Assembly (NCBI GenBank): GCA_025399215.1
Contig: MU621098.1
Location: 1-64,000 of the forward strand
Direction of reading: 5' to 3'
DNA length: 64,000 nucleotides
Origin: Globomyces pollinis-pini
Taxonomy: Eukaryota > Chytridiomycota > Chytridiomycetes > Rhizophydiales > Globomycetaceae
Every line of letters starts with the position of its first letter. The stretch's first letter is position 1. Below the pieces are notes generated by a model. It was given only the letters and a program-made list of their open reading frames with translations. It did not search any database and was not told the DNA's origin. Both the position numbers and the translations under genes were made by a program. This document shows, piece after piece, positions 23,663-35,431 of the stretch.

Positions 23663-26600
23663 ATGGCCACACTAACCAACCGACTTAAAACCATCAAAAG
23701 ACCAGTTCCTCCTGCTCCAACTTCACAATATGATGATAAACGAGCGGATCTTCCCCTTTATTTAGCAGTCTTACAAGCTGTTTTGATACCGGTTTTGGAA
23801 GCGACTCCAGCAAAAACAACTACTGCTTTTAAAAATTCAAATAATGCATACGTGCAACCATTACCTAATAGTATAGTGAAAGGGGATACTATATTTTTAT
23901 GTTCAAATACAATGTACCATTTCAAACAGAAGATTGCTGAACGGGCAAACATATTTAAGCAAATACCAACAGAAGATGCGAAACTGTTCACTGCTTTGGC
24001 TAGCCCGTAAAACTAATATTTAACTCATTGTCTAGTGTTATTTCAAAAGTGCTAAATAGTCCTACTGGAATGACTGACTTGAAAATCCTCATTGACCATT
24101 TGGCATTTACCAGCATAGAACTGTTGAAGAATATAAAAGGAAACTCTTCCCCTGCAGAAATTGATGAGAGTTTGAATAAAGCAGTGGAAATGTTTTTGTC
24201 GATCTTAAAAGAATCACTACTTGCTGAATCTGGGGTGTTATATGAAGTTCGCAATCATCAATTACTACATATCCAATCTTTACGTCCAATCATATCGAAA
24301 TATTTTTTAACAGCGTCGCAAGTACTGCAAGACGACTTTGCAGATATGTTATTAGGTGTTAGAACTGCATTTAACGTGTCACCAGCAGCCCAACAAGGAA
24401 AAGTTCAAATGCTAATGCAGAATTTTAATGAGGGGTCGGTATTTGGTGATATGAAGGCATATTTGGATTCTTTAGCCAGAGGAGACTGTCTTGGATATCA
24501 AAAGAATGATTTTAACTCGGAGGCTGGATATCAAACGTTTAGAGATTCAGAAGTGTCCATTTTAACTGGAATAATGAAAGTTTTTTCATTAAGATACCCA
24601 AAGGCTTTCGAATTAGTAAATTGATGAATCTGTTTATTCGTAGAGTCGAACCGCAGCTTTGGGACGAAATATTCCCAGCAATCCATCAGAAGCGGAAAAA
24701 TACTACAGGGCATTATTGCAATTTGTTGTTGGTGAAGATATCAAGCAAACTGATGGAAATATTCTGATTTCTAAATTGTCAAAATCGATTTTAAGTGAAT
24801 GTGCTTTACGGTGGAGAATATCAAAAGAATTTCGTGAAGGTATTGATAATTTCAGTGTTGAATGATTTAGCTGCTCTCTTCGAGTATCAGGTAAAACTCT
24901 ATCGCGATGGGACTGGTGTGGCTTTGGAAGACTTAGTAGATAACTTTAAAACGGTGCGAAAACTTTCTGCAGCCCATAACTTGAGGAGAAAGTCTGAAAT
25001 CAATATTATATTAAGATCATTTGTTAATTTACGAGAACCACTAGAAAGGCAATTGAAATTGTTACCTGTAAGTACTTTATAGTAATCTTTGTAGTCATTA
25101 GTGCATCGAAGAAACATTTCTGCTGAAGATTGTGAAAATCTACTGAAATTATCGTCTGATGTTTTGCAGCAGATTTTCACCGATCCACTTTACATGACTG
25201 TCCCCGAAGTTCCTCAGTTTTCCCTTAGACAGCTAGAGGCTTTGATGGAGCAACAGATCAAAGTATAAATCTGTTTACTAACATTAAGGCTGCAATTTTT
25301 CAAAGAACAAAAGATATTGTCTCAAAAGTTGAATCAACCTACCCTAAACCCTACAATATCACTGAAAGAGTGTCAACTATTTTTACCACTTTTTCTAAAG
25401 ATTTAAAGAAATATTCTACATGTTATCACTCACCATTGTTGAAGAATGCTTTTATTCACATTATAGCAGCAAAAATCTACGTAGAAGTCGCTGATAGGAT
25501 AATAGATGAGATTGAAAATCTTGATAACCAAACAGAAGTAGATGAAGTTGTAGACTTGTATAAGTCTATTCGAGAGCTTTATGACTATTGTGAAGAGTGT
25601 AGTGTAACATCTACTAAGGAATCGGAAGTGTACTTCATACCGATAATGACAAGTTGGTTAACTAGAGCAGATTCGAAATGGCTAGAATGGGCTCAGAGGG
25701 CTTATCGAAAAGATGAAGAAAATGGATTTCCTTTCATTTTATCACCATCTAATTTAAACTCTGCTTCTGTAATTGACATATTTAAAGCATTTCAAGATCA
25801 GTTGTCTTTCTTAGACATGTTTCGATTTAAAGATCCTCAAAGGCGGGTGCAACTACGTTGTAGTTTTATCAAGGTAGATCAAATAATCTCATTTTTTAGG
25901 CTATGAGTACGGCATTGGAAAAGTATTGCACGCTGCATTATCAAGAATTCGATAATTTTAAACAGAATAATGCACAAACTGTCAGATTTTTTACCAGAGA
26001 GCATGTGGTGAAATGTAACAACATATTGTGTGCTCAAAAGTTGTATGATGATATTTTGGAAACGTTGAATAAAGGTCGAGATGATTTTGACGAAATAGCA
26101 AAAGATGCTCGCAGAATTGAAAGGAAATTACCAACATTCAAGATAAAAATCATTGGGGCCAAAAATTTGCAGAAAGTCACTGGATTTGCACCTAAAGCAT
26201 TTGCGACCATTAATTTCAAAGGAGAGGATTATTTTCCTGGAACGGACACATCCACTCGAACCCGTCATCCAATATGGAATTCATACTATGTTGTAGAAGT
26301 CCCTGAAAGGTGTAATAATAGCGAGAAAATGGAATTGGAGTTCTCGGTACTCCACGACAATAGTGTACTAGGGCAAGATGTGGAGATCGGCAAAGGGTCG
26401 ATTCATTTACAAAATGCAGAGTTTGAATCATTTCTTTCTCAGAATATAACATTGTCGCTTAAGCCAAAAGGGACTCTAACAATCAGACTTCTGAAGTTGG
26501 GTGAAATTGATGATGTTAATTGGTACATGCAAAGGACACAAGAAAAATTGAGATTCGCCATAGAAGACATGATTCAAACTTTTGTTTCAAATGTAATATT

Positions 26601-27248
26601 TTATTCCCTTAATGTTAGATTATTGGACAAATTGACAAGGGTGTCACTAAACTGGTAGATTTATCGACGGAATCTGGAATTGCTGGCTTTTTTGGGTTCA
26701 AAAAAGTGCAAGAAGTGAATGATATAAACGTAGAGAACGGGTTGACTGATGTTCTGCAATATATTGACCATACGCTGGGGTTGATGAACGAATCTGGAGA
26801 TAGACGATTTGACAAATATGTTAGACAGCTGTATCCAGACATTGGAAAAGAACAAGGAAAAGACGATGCAGGTGATCTTCCAATTAATAGTATCGCTCAA
26901 ATAGTTGCATTAAGAACCACAATTAGGAGAGCTCTTCCCAAAGGATGGACAAAGAAAAAGCGAGGAGAAATTGAAAAACACAAAGACACATACAATCGAG
27001 TTCCTTTACTGATACACTTACTCTGGCATCGCGTCCTGGTATATGGATTTGAATCGGTGAACGCTGTTAAGGAGAAGCTGGGAGCATCTGAAATTACCCG
27101 TGTTCGAATCATTGAAAGTACTATAGAATTAATCAAAGGGGTGTTTCATTGTAAAGTTGGTCGTGTAGTCTATGGAATTCCAATAGCTGAGCTTGATACT
27201 CGAATGTACATTCAACTGAGAGAACTGTTAGACCAAGTGTTAAAATAA
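23663..27248 (+). CDS. UNC13/Git1-like C2-MUN protein, copy B
   Basis: Eight exons (introns of 26-31 nt) encode 1,130 aa, colinear with copy A. The start ATG at 23663 (MATLTNRLK) is chosen because the frame upstream has no ATG and because it mirrors copy A (MATLGREL). Key blocks are LPLYLAVLQAVLIPVLEA, SEAEKYYRALLQFVVGED, KWLEWAQRAYRKDEENG, the C2 domain (FKIKIIGAKNLQKV, HPIWNSYYVVEV), WYMQRTQEKLRFAIEDMI, and the C-terminal LLWHRVLVYGFESV. The first C2 calcium loop lacks the usual Asp (FAPKAFATI). It is separated from copies A and C by 150 and 75 bp. Confidence 0.85.
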
Positions 27249-27323
27249 AGACCCAAGATATGAATCGTTTATTGTGTTGTGTATTGCACTGCCCATAGTT
27301 TTCCACTTTGTTGATTTATACAC

Positions 27324-30300
27324 ATGGCAGAACCAGCACTTCTGACAAGATTCTCAACGTTGAGGAAGAAGCATCACAAACCAAAAACTAATCAAGATAG
27401 AGTTAATTCGAATGCTGCTCATCCATTGTATTTGGCTGTCTTACAAGCAGTTTCTATACCAGTATTTGAAGCTGCTCAAGCAAAAATCACACCATATACC
27501 CCTGAGAAATCATACTTGAAGCCATCAAAGAAGAGTTTAGTACGAAATGACAATTTGTTTATTGCTGCGGATTCTATAGAGTATTTCAAGAAATCAATAA
27601 CCCAACGGGCAGAAGTTATGCAGCATATCGAAAAAGAAGATGCTAAAGAATTTACCAGTCTATCTAATAGGTAAAGTCTACTCGGTTAACGTTAGATTGA
27701 AATCGTATGCGTTTGATTCCTTCACTCCAATGATCAATATTAAATCATTGATCGAATGTATTGCGTACCATTGTATGGATGAATTAAAAATAATGTACGC
27801 CGATAAATCATTAAGGCCTGTCGAATACGATGAAAAACTAAGCAAATCGATTGAATTATATTTGGCACTAATTAAGGAGGCTCTCCAGGCGGAATCTGGC
27901 GTATCATATGAAGTTCGAAATCATTATATGCTACGATATCAATCGCTAAAGCATATTGTCTCGAAATATTTTTTGACGTCCTCTTTAACTTTGGAAGACT
28001 CCGATAGCAATTTATCGATGGGGATTCGTAACACATTTGAAGTATCAGATGATGTACATCAAGCAAGTTTAAATAGAATTTTACAAAGTTATAATGAAGG
28101 TTCGGTCTATGGAGAACTCAAAAAGTATCTAACAAACTTAACTAATGGATCACAAATGGGATATCAAGTTCGCGATTTTCAATCCCAGGATGCATTCCAG
28201 CAGTACGTAAACTCAGAAACAGCTGTTGTGAATGGCTTATTGAGGGCTTTTGAATTGCGATACCCAAATGCACCACTATTAGTATATATTATTTGCTAAA
28301 TTTCTAGTCCGAGACAGCACCATTGGGAATAAATATGCCGAATGACCAAAAAACTGCAGAAAAGTACTATAGAGTAATTGTAAAACTATTATTAGAACGG
28401 GACTTGAACGAAACTGGTGGTCAAATTATCATGTCTAAATTATCAAAGTCTGTATTGAATGAATGCGCATTCAGATGGAAAATCTCAAAAGAATTCAGAA
28501 CAGTTGCGCTATTTGATTATCAAGTTAAAAGGTTTATTGCTGGATCGTTCCAGCTAAAGGATATAACTACAATACTATCTGCCGCTGATGCATTGTCTCA
28601 AAATCCCCAACTTCTTCGAAAGCCAGAAGTATTAAATGATTATTATTTACGATAGATTGATCTACTATTGCATGCGTATGTTGAATTTAATCGATCTTTA
28701 GACTCATTATTGGGAAATATGCTGGTAATTACTTTTATCATCCTTTAATATTAGGGGATGGTTCATTATAAGCATCTTACCGCCGAAAATTGCAGTGATT
28801 TGTTGCAATTATTATCAAAAATTAAAGCAAGTTTTTTCAGAAACAGGTTGTGTAATAGCATCCAGCAATTTCCGGTTTGTACTAACAGCGATATTGAACT
28901 GTATATGTCACAAATCATCAAGGTTTATTTAAATTTTTGTATTTATCTTGTTAGGCATCCGCTGCAGAAAGGGCAAACCAAATAATGACAAAGATTGAAA
29001 AAACATTTGTTCACCCAGACGAAGGAACCACCAGAATATCAAACATTATTCAAATATTTACAAGTGATTTACAAAAATATCAATTATATTATCAGTCTCC
29101 CTTACTGGAATCAGAATGGATTCATAGTCTTGCAGCGGAAGTTTATATTGGAATTGCAAACACATTCATTGAGAGGAACCCCTCCGATCCTGATTCTGAT
29201 ATGAAGGATATTTTGGAGCTGTATCAAATTATTCGAGAATTCTATGATTATTGTCAAGAAGTGGGAGTGAGTGCCGTTAATTTCATTGATATTGAATCCC
29301 TGTTTATACCAAGTATCAACTCTTGGTTGGCTCGTACGGATGCAACCTGGTTAGAATGGGTGCAAAGGGCATATTTATCTGATGAAAATAATGGTTTCAA
29401 AGCGGTCTTATCACCACATAATTTGAACTCTTCTTCTGTTATTGATATATTTACAGCCTTTCAAGGTGGGTTATCCTTCTTGGGAAAATTTCGTTTCAAA
29501 GACCCTGCAACTAAAGAAAATTTGAAATGTAGTTTTGTGAAGGTAAATGACTTAAAATTTTGTATTTACAATAGGCAATGCATACTACTATAGAACGGTA
29601 TTGCGAGTTAAATTTTGATATATTTGATCAATTTAATCAATTGAAGAAAGATGACATTCAAAATTTTACGGTCCAGGTACATCTTAAATGTTAATTATTA
29701 GCAAATTACCAAGTGTAACAACATTCTTGCAGCTCAAAGTCTGTTTGAAGAACTTTTAGAATCTTTGAACAATGACAGTCAAGGAAAGTCTGAAATTTCT
29801 CCTACTGCAACCCGTACTGAACTGAACAATGTTCCAACATACGAAGTAAAACTTATTGGGGCCAAAAACTTGGCACCACAAAATTTTCAAGCACCAGACG
29901 CATTTGTAGTAATGTTAATTGGAGGTGAACTTGTGGGTGCATCTGCAACCGTTCCTCAAAACTCTAATCCAATTTGGAATTGTCATTATGATATCCAATT
30001 GTCAGAAGAGTTTAATACTGACTCAGATGCATTTTTGGAATTTATTGTGTTTCATGAAAATCGTTTAGGAGAAGATATACCTAATGGAACTGCATCTGTT
30101 TTTTTAAAAACTTCTCAGTTTGATTCATTTCTATCGCAAAACATTCACTTGATGTTGCGACCAGAAGGGTCTTTAACTGTAAGAATGCGTCGAGAGGGTT
30201 TAATTGATGACATCAATTGGTATATGCAGAGGACCAAGGAGACCATTCGTTTTACAGTTGAAGATATGATAGAGTGCTTTAGTTCAAGGGTAAATTGTAT

Positions 30301-30944
30301 TCCATTAACGGTAGATTATCTTGGGAATAGAAAATGTGGTTGAGAAAATTGTAACATCAACACAAGGAACAACAATTTTTGGAATTTCTATTGCAAAGGG
30401 ACAAGAAGTATCTGATGAAACTGTAGAAATTGGATTAGTTCCAGTCTTACAATATTTAGATTACAACTTGGGGTTATTTAACCAATATTGCGATCGAAGA
30501 TTTGACGATTATCTTCTATCTTTGTATCCAGAAGTGGGTAAAGCTGTTGATGGATCAGAAGAGCAGATCGCAATCATTGATATCCAACCTACTCTACCAA
30601 GATCGACATTACAAATTCATCGAAAAGGTGCATTAAACAAAAAGTCTAAACCAAACAAAATTCCATCTCTGGCCGAAGTTAAACACCCGTCAATTATTCA
30701 CATCATTTGGCATAAAATTTTATCTTACTGTTACTCAACTATCGATGGGTGTCAATCCAAGACGGATCTAACTGAAATTGAAAGACGGCAAGTATTAGTA
30801 TTGGAGAGCATGATCGAATTCATCAAAAGCGTATTGTATTGTCAGATAGGAAAGAAAGTGTATGGATTGAAACAAGAGGAACTGGAAACAATGATGTATC
30901 GTCAGTTACGTATTTTAGTTGACGAAATATTAAATCCTAAATAA
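27324..30944 (+). CDS. UNC13/Git1-like C2-MUN protein, copy C
   Basis: Nine exons (introns of 25-32 nt) encode 1,132 aa, colinear with A and B. Blocks include HPLYLAVLQAVSIPVFEAA, TAEKYYRVIVKLLLERD, LSKSVLNECAFRWKISKEF, TWLEWVQRAYLSDENNG, the C2 domain (YEVKLIGAKNLAPQ, NPIWNCHYDIQL, FIVFHENRLGED), WYMQRTKETIRFTVEDMIECF and IIHIIWHKILSYCYS. It lacks one intron present in A and B (the frame reads straight through KEFRTVALFDYQVK) but keeps others that A or B lack. It is the last member of the array and converges on SEM1. Confidence 0.85.
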
Positions 30945-30993
30945 ATCCAATATCCAACACAAGTGAGATGGGTGTTTAATTTGGAAAAGTTTA

Positions 30994-31247
30994 TTATAAT
31001 TTCATATCATCTTTCTTCTGTTCCTTTCTAAAACAAAAATTAAATTACTGGTAGTTGATTTACTCTAATTGGACTGCAAAGTCTTCGTTATTATCATCAT
31101 CTTCCCAAGTATCTTGCCATTGAGGTAACTTTGTATCAGTTGAGTTATAGACTATTTTTAAATTCATCTAATGCTCTTACCTTGAATAGGAAAGTCCTCA
31201 AATTCATCATCATCTAGCAATACAGTCTTTTTTTCAGGTTTGGTCAT
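30994..31247 (-). CDS. SEM1: 26S proteasome subunit SEM1/DSS1
   Basis: Three tiny exons (introns 31152-31180 and 31028-31063) encode 62 aa. SEM1/DSS1 is a very acidic intrinsically disordered subunit of the proteasome lid, also shared by the TREX-2 and BRCA2 complexes. Seen here: TVLLDDDEFEDFP at the N-terminus, then QDTWEDDDNNEDFAVQLEKE, matching the paired acidic/Trp motifs of DSS1 (DDEFEEFP, then W-E-D-x-W-D-D-D-x-x-x-D-D-F). In this copy the first Trp and the Trp-x-x-x-W spacing are altered. It is too short and too fragmented to show as a long open frame. Confidence 0.88.
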
Positions 31248-31686
31248 TGATTATGATTTAAAAATTGAAAAGTTGAAATGGTGTTTTTAAAGCCAGGGTT
31301 TTGACTGTTGTCAATGACATGATCAACTGGTTGGTTAGATTGACTTGAAGATGAGGAATATTAGTTCAGAGTTGTTTGTCACTTTCGTTATTTTAGTTAC
31401 TATCAAGTGGGTAGAAAAGTATACCCAAGCAAACAAGTTTAAACTATACCATAGATTTGATTGAAATTAGCATTAAAATTAGGATAATTCAGTAAACAAG
31501 GCAGTAAAATAAAATCATGTTAAGGATAACTCTTTTATCTCTGTTGCTTTCAATCGATTGAACAGTGACATAAACTGAAGACTTATTCCGGTTCTTTAAA
31601 CATTTGGATACTAAACGGTCAAAGATTGAATTGTCATTGAATTCCTTCAATTTTTCACTCATTCAATTTTTTAACGTTAAAGTAAG
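31248..31686. other. Divergent intergenic region, SEM1 and mitochondrial membrane protein
   Basis: These 439 bp lie between two divergent starts. The stretch is AT-rich with short poly-A and poly-T tracts and no frame that could be extended by splicing. It presumably holds both promoters. I see no tRNA or repeat in it. Confidence 0.5.
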
Positions 31687-32209
31687 ATGATTGGTCAAAT
31701 AGCAAAGAGAATGTTTTCAAATCAACCAAATTTCACTGCACCACCAAAGGTTGTCGTTCAGAGAGTTGTAAATTGGATAGTAGAACTTGACTGATGCTTT
31801 TAGGGTGCATTTAGAGGTGGTTTAGTTGGATTTTTATTGGGAATCACCACTGCTGGTGCTGCTGCTTATGTCTATTTACTTGATGAATATCAACAATCAT
31901 CTTACACTCTATTGTCTGGAGTTGAAGATTTACAAAAAACAACTTCAAAGGTAATTCTATTTCAACCTGGATTATTTATGATAGTTAAGAGATCATACAT
32001 TGAAAATTGATAAAGTGGAAGGTGATATGAAGAAACTAGCGAATCAAGCTGCAACCAAACAAGATCTTCATAACTTACGAAATGAATTATTGAAGAATAT
32101 TGTAAGGTTTTAACATTCATTGAACTTTTTGTAGGATAATGTTGTACTTGAAGGTTTAGAAACGAAAACTCAGTTATGGGATTTGAAAAATTCAGTTCAA
32201 AAACCTTAA
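31687..32209 (+). CDS. Small mitochondrial-type membrane protein with coiled coil
   Basis: Four exons (introns of 39, 34 and 33 nt) encode 138 aa. The basic N-terminus (MIGQIAKRMFSNQ) could be a mitochondrial presequence. A Gly/Ala-rich single membrane helix follows (about residues 30-52, GLVGFLLGITTAGAAAYVYLL), then an amphipathic coiled-coil stretch to the end (LLSGVEDLQKTTSKLRDH, KVEGDMKKLANQ). The layout resembles small fungal mitochondrial inner-membrane proteins of unknown role. I recognise no named family. Location is inferred from composition only. Confidence 0.7.
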
Positions 32210-32281
32210 CTCTTGTGTGATTGAAATCAATGGTTAAATAAATCAACAATCAAATCATTACACTTCTTTGTGCTTTTACAT

Positions 32282-32486
32282 ATGGACCACTACGAATTAT
32301 TTGTTTGGTATTCATCTATACAAATCGTCACGGTGCTTTTTATAATGTATTCACATCCAATTCATTCTGCTTTAAGTATGCAGTCCTCTTTCATGCTGGG
32401 AGTATTGAGCTGTTGATGGATTCAGCATCAAAGGACACCTTATCAAACATACATTAAATCGCAAAAAACCACCCATTCTTGGTTAA
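32282..32486 (+). CDS. Possible small membrane protein
   Basis: This is a tentative two-exon gene (32282-32375 and 32410-32486, with a 34-nt GT...AG intron) encoding 56 aa. The N-terminus has one hydrophobic helix (LFVWYSSIQIVTVLFIMY) and the C-terminus is basic (HLIKHTLNRKKPP). The intron size and the maintained frame fit the rest of the window, but the acceptor (TTGAG) is atypical and there is no homology I recognise. It sits between two solid genes in what would otherwise be a 330-bp gap. It may be chance. Confidence 0.3.
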
Positions 32487-32536
32487 ATGGATACAATCCA
32501 TTTTCAATTTATATTCATTTATATATAAATAGGTGA

Positions 32537-33431
32537 TTAGACTTCAACCTGTAATACTCCAGTTTCATTAAACGATAAACTGCCCAGACTAAATACTTTC
32601 CCATTATCAAACCGCAGTATACAAGAGCTCCCACCAAACACAACATCTACAAACTAAATCAAATCATTTTAGTTACCATCTTCTTCACCAATTCGATTGC
32701 AAATACAAACAGTTACTGGATCTGCAGATTTGATTAATGGTGATAATCGAAGTGCCCAATAATTCATCATATCTAAAGTAATCTTTTCAGTTTCTTTCGT
32801 TGGTTTTAACCATGCCATAGAAAGTAATACAAGTTTAGATTGATTATTTAAATGAAAGTTTCCAAATTCAAAATCTTCAAATGGAGCAGTAAATTTATAT
32901 GGATTCACATCCATACATATTCCAAATCCAACTTGACCTCCTAACCTGGGAATATTTCTGGATAAAAATGATTCACCTGGTTCAGCCCAATGTTCATCGA
33001 CTTCAAATAGGAAATGTTTATCATACGTTAAATTAATTGTTCCATCTGGGTTGATCAATGATATTGAGTTATACATTGATCCAGATTCGGTAATTCTTGG
33101 ATGACCATACTGAATAAAACAATTCAATCTAATGGCTACAAAGAGTTAGTTTTTGGTTTATAGTACCTGTATCTTTTGCCCAACGACTACTCAATTCATT
33201 ATCCGAATTTAAAACTGATTGAATAGAATCCTTTGATTTGAAAACATAACCAGTAAAACATAATTCTGGTAATATTATTAATTCTGTTGAATTTGGGATC
33301 AAGTGTTTTATGAGTTCATTTACTGAATTTATATTTGTTTGTATTTGAGATGGTATTGGACTGTTTTGTATTAACGTTATTCTCATTTTTTGAGTTAAAA
33401 ATTTCAATGGGTAATTCATTAGTATTCGCAT
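32537..33431 (-). CDS. NTA1: Protein N-terminal asparagine/glutamine amidohydrolase NTA1 (nitrilase fold)
   Basis: Three exons (introns of 31 and 30 nt) encode 277 aa from 33431, or 262 aa from the ATG at 33386 (MRITLIQNSP), which fits the family start better. NTA1 converts N-terminal Asn/Gln to Asp/Glu in the Arg/N-degron pathway. The nitrilase triad is visible: Glu in LPELCFTGYVF, Lys in YDKHFLFEVDEHWAEPG, and Cys in GFGICMDVNPYKFTAPF, the last being highly characteristic of NTA1. The C-terminal VFGGSSCILRFDNG strand needs the second acceptor of a TTTAG/TTTGTAG pair. The length is shorter than the yeast protein because its C-terminal extension is absent. Confidence 0.87.
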
Positions 33432-33907
33432 CCTTTAAAATAGATGAAAATTGATGGAACTTAAAGTAACATCATATTCCATAGCAAAAGGAAAAAAATG
33501 CGTTACAATGGTAGTTACTGTCGATATTGATCACAATTGTCAGAAACTTTTTGTATGACATATTGTCTGTATAATCAAAAATAGTAATTTTTATTAGTAT
33601 TTAATTAGTAGCTTTCTTCTAATCTTTACGAATATGCTTTTTAGTAGATCTTTCATCAGTAATGCAAATGTGAAAGCATACTAAAAAGCATATTCGAAAG
33701 GATTTGAAAAAAGAACTTTTATACGTTGATGTTCTGAACCATCAGGAAAGAAAAAAAAAAGTAAAAAAAAATTCATTCTGATCTCAAGATACAATGACTT
33801 CGTTTCATTACCTTCTTCACCTTCGTTATTTTCCTTTTTGTCTCATTACGAATATAAAAGACAAAAATATTCATTTTTAAGGCGAAAAAAGTTTATTGAT
33901 CAAGGGT
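33432..33907. other. Convergent intergenic tail region with inverted repeat
   Basis: These 476 bp lie between the 5' end of NTA1 and the 3' end of the PKA regulatory subunit gene (both minus strand). There is no coding potential. The stretch contains a strong imperfect inverted repeat (listed separately) and A-rich runs. Upstream elements of NTA1 should lie in its right-coordinate half. Confidence 0.5.
33621..33704. repeat. Imperfect inverted repeat with 34-bp arms
   Basis: The left arm 33621-33654 and right arm 33671-33704 are reverse complements with roughly five mismatches, sharing the perfect core CGAATATGCTTTTTAGTA, and are separated by a 16-base loop. Transcribed from either strand it would fold into one long hairpin. 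It could be a terminator or 3'-end hairpin, a small folded RNA, or a short palindromic element. There is no flanking target-site duplication that I can see. Confidence 0.75.
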
Positions 33908-35165
33908 TTAATTCAAATCTATTTTTTGGTAAATTGTTTCGTAATGAGTAGCATTTCGTTTGATAATATCAATACATGGTCCTAATAAACGAACAAAAGC
34001 TTTCTTGCCCAAAGTTGCACACTTTAACCGTCCTTTAGCTGTAATGGTAGCTTTACGTGGTTGATCAGTTAATAATGCCAATTCTATCGTTATCTATAAA
34101 ACTATAAATATTTACCTCCAAAGTAATCACCTTTGGCCAAACCATGCATTGCATGCTCAACACCATTGTCATCAGATTGAGTCACTAAACCTTCTCCAGA
34201 TTCTATGATAAAGAACGCATCACCAACATCTCCCTGCTTTATAACAACGTCTCCATCATTAAATGTAACTGATTCCAATGCATCTGCAATTTTATGTCTC
34301 TCATAAGGTTCCAAAGAAGTAAGTAAAGGTAACTCTTCCAAAAAGCGTTCATACATTCTTCGTTTTCTTGAAGTATTCTCCATCAAAATTCTTCTGAATG
34401 TTACTCTGTCCAGAGCCCAAAGAACACATTCTTTTGTGGCAATAACTGTTGCAGCTCTTGGTGCATTATACATCAATGCCAATTCTCCAAACGAACCGTT
34501 TGGACCATAATCAGTGACTTTTACCGGTGCAGCACCATTTCTAGAAACAAAGACGTCCAAAGCACCTGTTTCCACAACATAAAAGTAGTCACCAATTCCA
34601 CCTTGAGTGATAATGACTTCTTCAGGTTGGACTCGTTTTTCAGCCATTGCATTTACCACATCATTATATTGCTCATCATCTAAAGATTTGAATAAAAAGT
34701 TTCCACGAATGGAAGTTTCGATACGCTTTCGTTGCTCTTGTGATTTAGGAATATTAACTTTGACATATTCCGTGTCAGCATCAGTAGGAGCCATTGATTC
34801 AGCTGAAACTGAAGTTCGTCTTCCCCTGTTGTGGTTAGGAGGAGGAACAATTGGTGGTAAGTCATCCTCATCATCATCATCATCCGACAGGGGTTCGTGT
34901 TCGGTAGGAGCATTAGAAGACCCACCCATAGAATATGACTCCTGAATGTGGGAGTAATCGGTAGAAGGAGCATCGGTAACTACATGATTAAAGGAATAGT
35001 AATACTTCCTTGTTTCTCATCCACTTTCTTTTTGAAGTAATCAGCACAGAAAGCAATAATATCTGGAGGTTGAGCTTTCAGAATTGCTCTATTGAGTTCC
35101 CTTAATATTTCTGGGAATTCAGGGGGAACAGACGCAGGAGTGGGAGTGTGTTGTACGTTTGACAT
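33908..35165 (-). CDS. cAMP-dependent protein kinase regulatory subunit
   Basis: Three exons (introns of 26 and 32 nt) encode 399 aa. The N-terminal dimerisation/docking helices (FPEILRELNRAILKAQPPDIIAF) resemble RII-type subunits. The inhibitor sequence is GRRTSVSAES, an autophosphorylatable RRxS site. Two cyclic-nucleotide-binding domains follow, with phosphate-binding cassettes FGELALMYNAPRAAT and FGELALLTDQPRKAT, both with the conserved Glu and Arg, so both should bind cAMP. The protein inhibits the PKA catalytic subunit until cAMP releases it. It is divergent from ARP1 over 266 bp. The C-terminal cassette is split by an intron, which hides it from single-frame reading. Confidence 0.95.
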
Positions 35166-35431
35166 TTGGGGAAAACTGATTCAGTATCGCGTCACATCCC
35201 ATTGTTCGAGCCACTAATGAATAATTATATCCATGAGCTGGTCTGATTTTGTTTACTATAAATTCCTATTTGTATCGTATACTATTAGTATGAATGACTC
35301 TTGGAAACATAAAGAACAAGAATTTCTATTGATATCAATATCGTTAATTACTATTATAAAACTTGTAATTTATCATCATTTTTGTTATATTTGGTATTGA
35401 ATTCATCTACCTATTTTTACTTCTTTGAAAA

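Noticed and set aside
32282..32400. Resemblance of HPIHSALS to mitochondrial NAD6, suggesting a mitochondrial insertion
   Set aside because: The match is a few residues only, with no extended similarity and an immediate stop in that frame without splicing.
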